From Anaerolineae bacterium (GTDB lineage Bacteria > Chloroflexota > Anaerolineae > Aggregatilineales > Phototrophicaceae): a stretch of DNA of 7,920 bases. The DNA lies in NCBI GenBank assembly GCA_020848855.1, contig JADLHH010000326.1, positions 1 through 7,920 of the forward strand. The letters run 5' to 3'. Under the pieces are notes generated by a model. The model did not search any database and had not been told where the DNA came from. It saw only the letters and a list, made by a program, of their open reading frames with translations. Below, in pieces: positions 1 to 4,608 of the stretch. The stretch's first letter is position 1; each line of letters begins with the position of its first letter. Position numbers and translations under genes: made by a program.

Positions 1-341
1 ACGGTCGGCGGCGGGGGGTTATCGCTGCCGGATGATGGCGCATCGAAGACCGACGTAAAGCGCGTCACCTGCGGAACCGGAGTCGCCGCCTGAGCGGTCG
101 GGCTGCCCGTCGGCGGGGATGATGGCGATGCCTCGTCGGTCGCCTGCGGCGCGACCACCGTCGGCGCGCTCGTCGCCGCCGTATCGAAAATCGAGACGTA
201 GCGTGTCGGCGCAGGATCGGCTCCGCCTTGTGCTTCCGCCCCTGCCGCCAGCACAAACCCGATCAGCAGCAGGGCAAAGCCCAGAGCGGCGAGAACACGG
301 GGGATAGTGAGAATGCGTGTCCGGTGTGTGCCTGAAGTCAT
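1..341 (-). CDS. Secreted Pro/Ser/Thr-rich protein, N-terminal part (open at left edge)
   Basis: The reading frame starts at an ATG at 341 and stays open for 113 codons to the window edge, so the C-terminus is missing. Residues 1-15 are basic (THRTR...PR), residues 16-34 are a hydrophobic stretch (VLAALGFALLLIGFVLAAGA), and AEA-Q follows at about 35-38. This is a typical Sec signal peptide with cleavage near residue 37. The rest is rich in Ala, Pro, Ser and Thr, like an extracellular linker or a disordered stalk. A motif TRYVSIFD (46-53) recurs as TRFTSVFD (93-100), so the protein may be built from repeats of about 47 residues. No domain is recognised and no function is proposed. The start is supported by the signal peptide; the ribosome binding site is weak. 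It lies just past the terminator of the flavoprotein operon, so it probably has its own promoter in 342-402, although none is obvious. Confidence 0.7.
   Translation of the reverse strand, partial: MTSGTHRTRILTIPRVLAALGFALLLIGFVLAAGAEAQGGADPAPTRYVSIFDTAATSAPTVVAPQATDEASPSSPPTGSPTAQAATPVPQVTRFTSVFDAPSSGSDNPPPPT
42..206 (-). repeat. Two copies of a TR[YF]xS[IV]FD-coding motif
   Basis: Within the secreted protein, residues 46-53 (bases 206-183) read TRYVSIFD and residues 93-100 (bases 65-42) read TRFTSVFD. Six of eight positions are identical or aromatic/aliphatic swaps at 47-residue spacing, and each copy is followed by an Ala/Ser/Pro/Thr-rich tail. The copies differ at the DNA level, which fits an old, selected protein repeat rather than a recent duplication. 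The repeat may continue beyond the left edge. Confidence 0.5.
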
Positions 342-402
342 AGCCAGTCCAGCAGTAAACGCCTGATCTCGAAACGCGGCAGTCACGCGCGGCGTGAAAT
401 TC

Positions 403-433
403 AGGTGGGAGCGTCGGACGGACGCCCCCACCT
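403..433 (-). terminator. Hairpin terminator of the flavoprotein operon
   Basis: Arms 403-415 (AGGTGGGAGCGTC) and 421-433 (GACGCCCCCACCT) form a 13-bp GC-rich stem around a 5-nt loop (416-420). The single imperfect position (410/426) is an A-C mismatch in plus-strand RNA but a G-U wobble in minus-strand RNA, so the hairpin is best in the minus transcript. It begins 39 nt after the flavoprotein stop codon. On the minus strand it is followed by GAATTTCAC, which has only a three-T run, so it may be a weak intrinsic or an RNA-stabilising hairpin. Confidence 0.65.
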
Positions 434-472
434 CGTTTGACGGCGAGAATTACGCCGCCGGAAGTACAGAAC

Positions 473-2086
473 TTACAGCGACGACAGAGTCGCCAGGTGA
501 TCGGCAGCCAGATAGCCGAAGGTCATGCCGGAGCCGAGCGTGCCACCGCCACCGGGATACCCGGCGCCCATGACGCTGCCCGACGCATTGCCGACCGCGT
601 ACAGGCGCGAGATCGGCTCGCCCCAAACGTCCAGAACCTGACCGCTGGTGTTGATCTGAAGACCGCCGCAGGTTCCCAGCGCACCGGGCCACAACCTGGC
701 GCCGTAGAACGGCGCTTCGGTGAGCGGGGCGAGGTTCGGGCTGACGATATCGGTACGGGTGCGGTCGCCGCCAGTGAGCTGGTCGAATGCCGAGACGCCG
801 CGCTGCCAGTCGGGGTCAACGCCCTGCGCCGCAAATTCATTGAAGCGAGCGACCGTCGCTTCGAGACCGGCGGCGTCGATTCCGAGAGCTGCCGCCAGTT
901 CCGCCAGCGTATCCGCCTTGACGATCCAGCTTGGGAGTTCTGCCGGGACGGGCACATAGCCGAGCGTGTAGCGGCTGGCAAAGCCCGAGTCGGCGACCAA
1001 GTACGCCGGGATGTTCTCGTATTCGTGCAGCCCGCTGTCCCAGTTGAAGAACGCGCGCGTCACTTCGTCGTAGGAGCCGGCTTCGTCAAAGAAGCGATTG
1101 CCCTTGTGGTTGACGACAATCGCGCCCGGCTTACCGAGTTCCATCGCCAGCGCCGGCGACGAATAGCCGCCTTCTTCGTTGTAGAAGACGGGCCAGCCCC
1201 AGTGCTCGTTCATGTTGCGCAGGTTCGCGCCCAGCGCCATACCCATCAGGTGACCGTCGCCGGTGTTGGTGCGAACGGCGCTCGAATAGTAGACGGGACC
1301 GCGCAGGAAGTGAGCCACCATTTCGGCGTTGTGGTCAAAACCGCCGGTCGCAACGACTACGCCGCGCAGCGCGCGCACGTTGTAAGTCGCGCCTTCCTGT
1401 TCGGCAGCCACGCCGATGACTTCGCCTTCAGGGCTGACGATGAACTGCCTGGCAGCCGTGCCGAACACGAACTCGACGCCGCGCGCTTCGCAGGCATTCT
1501 GAAGCATCCGCAGCAGCGCGCCGCCGCCGCGCACGCCTTCAATGGATGAAATGGGCGACAACTGCCTGCCTTCCGGCTTGCCGCCGGCGAAGGTCGGGTA
1601 ATAGTCGTTGAAAGTGGCAGACAACTGGAAGTCGAGACCTTCGCCGCGCAGGAATTCGATCATCGGGTTGCAGTTATCGACGTAGGCTTCGATCAGTTCC
1701 GGCGTGCTCTGCCCGAAGGTGATCCCGTTGAGATATTCGATGGCTTCCTCGCGGGAGTCGGGAATTCCGGCTTCCTGCATACGGACGTTATTCGGAACCC
1801 AGACGCCGCCGCCAGAAATGCCTGACGTGCCGCCGCCCGTTGCCGCTTTTTCCAGCACGACCGTCTTCAGCCCGTTGGCGGCGGCGCGCAGCGCTGCGAC
1901 CTGCCCCGTGCCGCTGCCGAGAACCACGACATCGGCTTCCTTATTCCAGCTTACATCCTGCGCGCGCGCGACCTGGGGCTTGCCGAACGCCATGAAACCC
2001 GAACTGGCGGCAACTGTCCCGGCGACAGCAGCGCTGCGAAGGAAACTTCTTCTGGATAGCGGTTGTTTCAAACCCTGCTCGCTCAT
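473..2086 (-). CDS. Tat-exported FAD-dependent oxidoreductase, 3-ketosteroid dehydrogenase-like / flavocytochrome c superfamily
   Basis: This 537-residue flavoprotein probably acts outside the cytoplasmic membrane as the catalytic partner of the upstream cytochrome. A twin-arginine signal (SRRSFLRS, 11-18) precedes an Ala/Gly-rich stretch and a likely cleavage site after VARA (42). The Rossmann FAD fold follows: VVVLGSGTGQ (53-62), Glu79 at the end of the second strand, GGTS (85-88) and SGGGVWVPNN (91-100). The last motif, GTCGGL (471-476) and GYPGGGGTLGSGMTFGYLAADH (509-530) are typical of 3-ketosteroid delta-1-dehydrogenases. Tyr510 and Gly514 match the ketone-binding Tyr/Gly pair of that family; Tyr162 or 163 and Tyr339 are candidate catalytic tyrosines. 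The HTMGG-type active-site histidine of fumarate reductases is absent (GTCGG instead). The start has a good AGGAG site. The gene lies 50 bp after the cytochrome gene and ends before a terminator. The substrate is unknown: steroid-like enone, other enone or enoate. Confidence 0.85.
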   Translation of the reverse strand: MSEQGLKQPLSRRSFLRSAAVAGTVAASSGFMAFGKPQVARAQDVSWNKEADVVVLGSGTGQVAALRAAANGLKTVVLEKAATGGGTSGISGGGVWVPNNVRMQEAGIPDSREEAIEYLNGITFGQSTPELIEAYVDNCNPMIEFLRGEGLDFQLSATFNDYYPTFAGGKPEGRQLSPISSIEGVRGGGALLRMLQNACEARGVEFVFGTAARQFIVSPEGEVIGVAAEQEGATYNVRALRGVVVATGGFDHNAEMVAHFLRGPVYYSSAVRTNTGDGHLMGMALGANLRNMNEHWGWPVFYNEEGGYSSPALAMELGKPGAIVVNHKGNRFFDEAGSYDEVTRAFFNWDSGLHEYENIPAYLVADSGFASRYTLGYVPVPAELPSWIVKADTLAELAAALGIDAAGLEATVARFNEFAAQGVDPDWQRGVSAFDQLTGGDRTRTDIVSPNLAPLTEAPFYGARLWPGALGTCGGLQINTSGQVLDVWGEPISRLYAVGNASGSVMGAGYPGGGGTLGSGMTFGYLAADHLATLSSL

Positions 2087-2093
2087 ATTGATT

Positions 2094-2100
2094 GCTCCTT
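2094..2100 (-). promoter_or_regulatory. Ribosome binding site of the flavoprotein gene
   Basis: The minus strand reads AAGGAGC, ending 7 nt before the ATG at 2086. It is the clearest Shine-Dalgarno sequence in the window and fixes the start at the Tat signal peptide. Its presence in a 50-bp gap after the cytochrome gene fits translation from a shared mRNA. Confidence 0.75.
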
Positions 2101-2136
2101 ATTTTCATTGAATGGGCGTCAAAATTGCCCAGGATT

Positions 2137-2763
2137 TCACGGTGGCGCGGGCTGCGGCGTTGCTTCGGCACGCTCCCCGATATAGGGCGTGTCGAACTTG
2201 TAGGTGTGGCATTCCCAGCACAGCAGCGTGCCCGGCTGGTGGATGCGGTGGCAGCTATTGCATTCCAGCTCGTCGTAATGCGGCGGTTGGTGCGGGTTCG
2301 CTTCGTGACCTTTCGCCTGCGAGTCGGTCACGCCGAGATCGGTCGTCCGCCAAGCGATCTGTTCGTAGCTGCCGTGCTCGTGACAGCTCAGGCACACGTC
2401 CATGCCGTAGCGCTGGCGCGGGAGCGGGTCATCGTACTGACCCCGCAGGAACGCCAGCGTATCCCGAAGCTGCTGCTCGGCGCCGTAATCGTGGCAGTCC
2501 AGACAGGTCACACCCTGCCCGGCGTGCGCGCTTGCCAGCAGGGTCGAAGCCCGCTCGGATTCAACGTAGGGCTGCATCGGGTGGCAGTTGGCGCACGAGT
2601 CGGCTGTCGGGTTGCCTATACGAGTACCCCAGAAGTGACTCCAGACGCCTGCCGTACCGACCGCCCCCAGCACAATGGCGGTCACGAGCGTGAATCCAGC
2701 TAGCCGGACAAGGCGCTTGAAGAACCGCCGGATACGGCGCGGCTTCGGCTGCTGCTTTGGCAT
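2137..2763 (-). CDS. Membrane-anchored five-haem cytochrome c (NapC/NirT-like front, flavocytochrome c3-like tail)
   Basis: This 208-residue protein likely carries electrons between the quinol pool and the flavoprotein encoded next to it. A basic N-terminus (1-20) leads into one membrane helix (about 21-41), with the rest outside. There are five CxxCH haem sites: CANCH (57-61), CLDCH (87-91), CLSCH (124-128), CNSCH (168-172) and CWECH (182-186). The first site continues PM, and CxxCHxM is the signature of haem 1 in NapC/NrfH quinol dehydrogenases, where Met is an axial ligand. The end (KGHEANPH, then CNSCH, 9 residues, CWECHTYKFDTPY) resembles the tetrahaem domain of Shewanella-type flavocytochrome c3. 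NapC, NrfH and CymA have four haems in a similar length, so five is unusual. The C-terminus is a short Pro/Ala tail. The Shine-Dalgarno sequence is poor (TCAGGCAG); the start is supported by the basic-hydrophobic anchor. It is the first gene of the operon with the flavoprotein. Confidence 0.87.
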   Translation of the reverse strand: MPKQQPKPRRIRRFFKRLVRLAGFTLVTAIVLGAVGTAGVWSHFWGTRIGNPTADSCANCHPMQPYVESERASTLLASAHAGQGVTCLDCHDYGAEQQLRDTLAFLRGQYDDPLPRQRYGMDVCLSCHEHGSYEQIAWRTTDLGVTDSQAKGHEANPHQPPHYDELECNSCHRIHQPGTLLCWECHTYKFDTPYIGERAEATPQPAPP

Positions 2764-2789
2764 TCGCTGCCTGACCCATCTCTGTGCCC

Positions 2790-2808
2790 GGCTGGCAAGA
2801 TGCCAGCC
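2790..2808 (-). other. Perfect hairpin in the leader of the cytochrome gene
   Basis: GGCTGGCA (2790-2797), loop AGA, TGCCAGCC (2801-2808) form a perfect 8-bp stem with a 3-nt loop, 27-45 nt upstream of the cytochrome ATG. No T-run follows on the minus strand, so it does not look like a terminator of the MBOAT gene. It could be an mRNA leader hairpin or, as DNA, an operator for a dimeric regulator. The role is not known. Confidence 0.45.
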
Positions 2809-2834
2809 CGCGATCTCACAACTCCTATCCTGAA

Positions 2835-2840
2835 ATTATG
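2835..2840 (-). promoter_or_regulatory. Candidate -10 element for the cytochrome-flavoprotein operon
   Basis: The minus strand reads CATAAT, five of six matches to TATAAT, in an A/T-richer patch of an otherwise GC-rich gap. Transcription would start near 2828, giving a leader of about 65 nt that contains the hairpin at 2790-2808. No good -35 hexamer is found at 16-18 bp, so this is only a candidate. Confidence 0.25.
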
Positions 2841-2928
2841 GGAATCGTGATGCGGTCGTCTGTCGGGAAAACAGAGACTGTGGCTGTCCGAAATTTCCCT
2901 ACAAGTGGGTTACATCAGGGGGGAATTG

Positions 2929-2942
2929 CCGGATCGATCCGG
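2929..2942. repeat. 14-bp perfect palindrome downstream of the MBOAT gene
   Basis: CCGGATCGATCCGG is self-complementary over 14 bp, 26-39 bp after the MBOAT stop codon. As RNA it would fold only a 5-bp stem with a TCGA loop and has no T-run after it on the minus strand, so it is a poor terminator. It could be a protein-binding site or a chance palindrome. Confidence 0.3.
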
Positions 2943-2967
2943 GCGAGACCGCACACCGACAGCGGGG

Positions 2968-4437
2968 CTAGAATTTGAAGTAGACGAACTGCTGCACCAC
3001 ATCCACCGGAATAAGCGAGAACACGATCAGCGCCGCCAGAACGTAGTACACCGTCCAGCGCACGGCAGCCGGGCGCGTCGTGAACACCGCGAACAGACCG
3101 CGCCGGGCGTCGAACCAGTCCGCGCCGAGCAGAACGCCAATCAGGGCGAGACACACCAGCAGTTGAACAGCATAGCCATCGGGGTTGGTCGTGTAGACCT
3201 GGAACGAGGCGAGGAAGTCGCCGCTGAAATCGAACAGGTGGTGGATGATGTGCGCGGCGTCGGTCATCGAATTGGCGCGGAAGAAAACCCAGGCGAACGT
3301 GACCAGCAGGAAGATGCCCAGCGCTCTGAGCGAATCCGCCCAGCGCCCGCGCGGCAGCAGCCGGATGCGACGCGCGTCCACCAGCGCGTTGATGCCCATG
3401 TACAAGCCGTGCAGCAGCCCCCAGAGGACGAACGTCCAGCTTGCGCCGTGCCACAGCCCGATCAGCGCCATCACCGTCAGGTAGACGCCCACTTCGATGG
3501 CGCGGGGATAGCGGCGCTTCGTCCTGCGCAGCAGGAAGCGCGACAGCGGGAAGAACAGGTACTCGCGAATCCAGGTCGTCAGGCTGATGTGCCAGCGCCG
3601 CCAGAATTCGAGGATCGACTTCGCCAGATACGGCTGGCGGAAATTCTCGAACAGGTTGACGCCCAGGATGCGCGCGATCCCCCGCGCCATGTCGGTATAG
3701 CCGGAAAAATCGGCATAGATTTGAAAGGCGAGGAACAGAGTCGCGGCGATCAGCGTCAAGCCCTGATACGCCGGCGCGTTGTCGTAGACCTGATTGACGT
3801 ACAGCGCCAGATGATCGGCGATCACGACTTTCCTGAACGCGCCCCACAGGATGAGCCGAAGTCCTTCGACCACACGGGCATCGTCGAACCGAACTGGCGC
3901 TTCCAACTGGGGGATGAGATGCCCGGCGCGCTCGATGGGTCCCGAAATCACGTTGGGAAAGAAGCTGACGAACGCCGCGAGGGTAACGACATTCTTCTCC
4001 GGCGGAATCTGCTGGCGGTAAACATCGACCACGTAAGCGATTTTGGTGAAGGTGATGAACGAAATCCCCAGCGGAATGAGCAGCGACACGCCGCCGGGCT
4101 GGTAGCCGACGTGCAGGATGTCCAGCAAGTCCGCCAGCGACTCGTTCAGGAAGTCGGCGTATTTGAACAGCAGGAGCATCCCGACGTTCAGCGCGAGGCT
4201 GAGCACCAACAGCCGCCCGCGCGCCGCCGGGGAAGCGCTCGCGCCGATTGCGCGGGCGATGCCGTAGTCAGCGACCGTCGCGCCGAGCAGCAGCAGAACA
4301 TAGGGCGGATAGCTGTAACCGTAGAAGATGAGGCTGGCGACGAGCAGCAACGGCATCCTGAAGCGGCGCGGCGCGAGGAAGTACAGCGGCGCGAACACAC
4401 CGAAAAAGACGACGAATTCGGTGGAGATGAACAGCAT
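2968..4437 (-). CDS. MBOAT family membrane O-acyltransferase (AlgI/DltB-like)
   Basis: This 489-residue polytopic protein has about ten membrane segments and is the usual size for AlgI-type proteins. These enzymes take an acyl (often acetyl) group from the cytoplasmic side and pass it across the membrane to modify exported polysaccharides or other envelope polymers. Family hallmarks are the start MLFISTEFVVFF, SFFPNVISGPIER (158-170), QIYADFSGYTDMARG (239-253), FWRRWHISLTTWIREYLFFPL (278-298) with His283, and GLWHGASWTFVLWG (327-340) with the proposed catalytic His330. The frame can be extended two codons to a GTG at 4443, but the ATG at 4437 matches the normal family N-terminus and follows a G-rich GGGTGG stretch. 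AlgI usually works with an SGNH/AlgJ-type partner that completes the transfer; none is visible here. The gene is divergent from the MalT-like regulator. The acceptor polymer cannot be told from the sequence. Confidence 0.92.
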   Translation of the reverse strand: MLFISTEFVVFFGVFAPLYFLAPRRFRMPLLLVASLIFYGYSYPPYVLLLLGATVADYGIARAIGASASPAARGRLLVLSLALNVGMLLLFKYADFLNESLADLLDILHVGYQPGGVSLLIPLGISFITFTKIAYVVDVYRQQIPPEKNVVTLAAFVSFFPNVISGPIERAGHLIPQLEAPVRFDDARVVEGLRLILWGAFRKVVIADHLALYVNQVYDNAPAYQGLTLIAATLFLAFQIYADFSGYTDMARGIARILGVNLFENFRQPYLAKSILEFWRRWHISLTTWIREYLFFPLSRFLLRRTKRRYPRAIEVGVYLTVMALIGLWHGASWTFVLWGLLHGLYMGINALVDARRIRLLPRGRWADSLRALGIFLLVTFAWVFFRANSMTDAAHIIHHLFDFSGDFLASFQVYTTNPDGYAVQLLVCLALIGVLLGADWFDARRGLFAVFTTRPAAVRWTVYYVLAALIVFSLIPVDVVQQFVYFKF

Positions 4438-4608
4438 GACCACCCACCCGGACGACCAGCAACCGCAGTAGTACAGCAGGTGGACGCCGGAATAGCAAGG
4501 GGCAAATGGTGAAGTTCAGCCCGTGTTTTGGGTGAGACTGTTCACGATTTGGTAGCGATGCACCTGCCGATGGGTAAAATCCGGCGAAAATGGCTGAACA
4601 ACTGCGCG
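4438..4608. other. Divergent intergenic region between the MBOAT and LuxR genes
   Basis: This 171-bp stretch must hold the promoters of both divergent genes if the chosen starts are right. I see no strong hairpin, no repeat array and no RNA gene. The plus-strand frame of the regulator is open back to 4528 (TTG, and ATG at 4558 and 4570), so part of this region could be coding if the regulator starts further upstream. Confidence 0.5.
4575..4580 (+). promoter_or_regulatory. Candidate -10 element of the LuxR-type regulator
   Basis: TAAAAT matches TATAAT at five of six positions and lies 28 nt upstream of the ATG at 4609. A -35-like TTGGTA (4549-4554) is 20 bp upstream, which is longer than ideal. 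If used, the transcript would begin near 4587 and only the ATG at 4609 could serve as start. Confidence 0.22.

Noticed and set aside
441..457. CGGCG/CGCCG hairpin just after the flavoprotein stop codon
   Set aside because: It has only a 5-bp stem of a very common GC-rich word; the 13-bp hairpin at 403-433 is the better terminator.
437..1549. 370-codon plus-strand open frame
   Set aside because: It is antisense to the flavoprotein, which has clear FAD and Tat motifs. The product is Arg/Ala/Val-rich with no recognisable fold, as expected from a shadow frame in GC-rich DNA.
473..2086. Assigning the flavoprotein as fumarate reductase or as a named kstD gene
   Set aside because: The fumarate-type active-site His motif is missing, while the Tat signal and cytochrome partner are unlike ordinary ketosteroid dehydrogenases, so a specific name is not supported.
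2092..2703. 203-codon plus-strand open frame
   Set aside because: It is antisense to the five-haem cytochrome; five CxxCH sites on the minus strand decide the coding strand.
2865..2899. GGGAAA...TTTCCC inverted repeat and CTGTCSGRAA-like direct repeat upstream of the cytochrome gene
   Set aside because: The arms are only six bases with a 23-bp spacer, and the direct repeat is imperfect; both are within what chance allows.
2905..4512. 535-codon plus-strand open frame
   Set aside because: It is antisense to the MBOAT gene. The Gln/Arg/Glu-rich, hydrophobe-poor product is the mirror of a membrane protein and has no domain signature.
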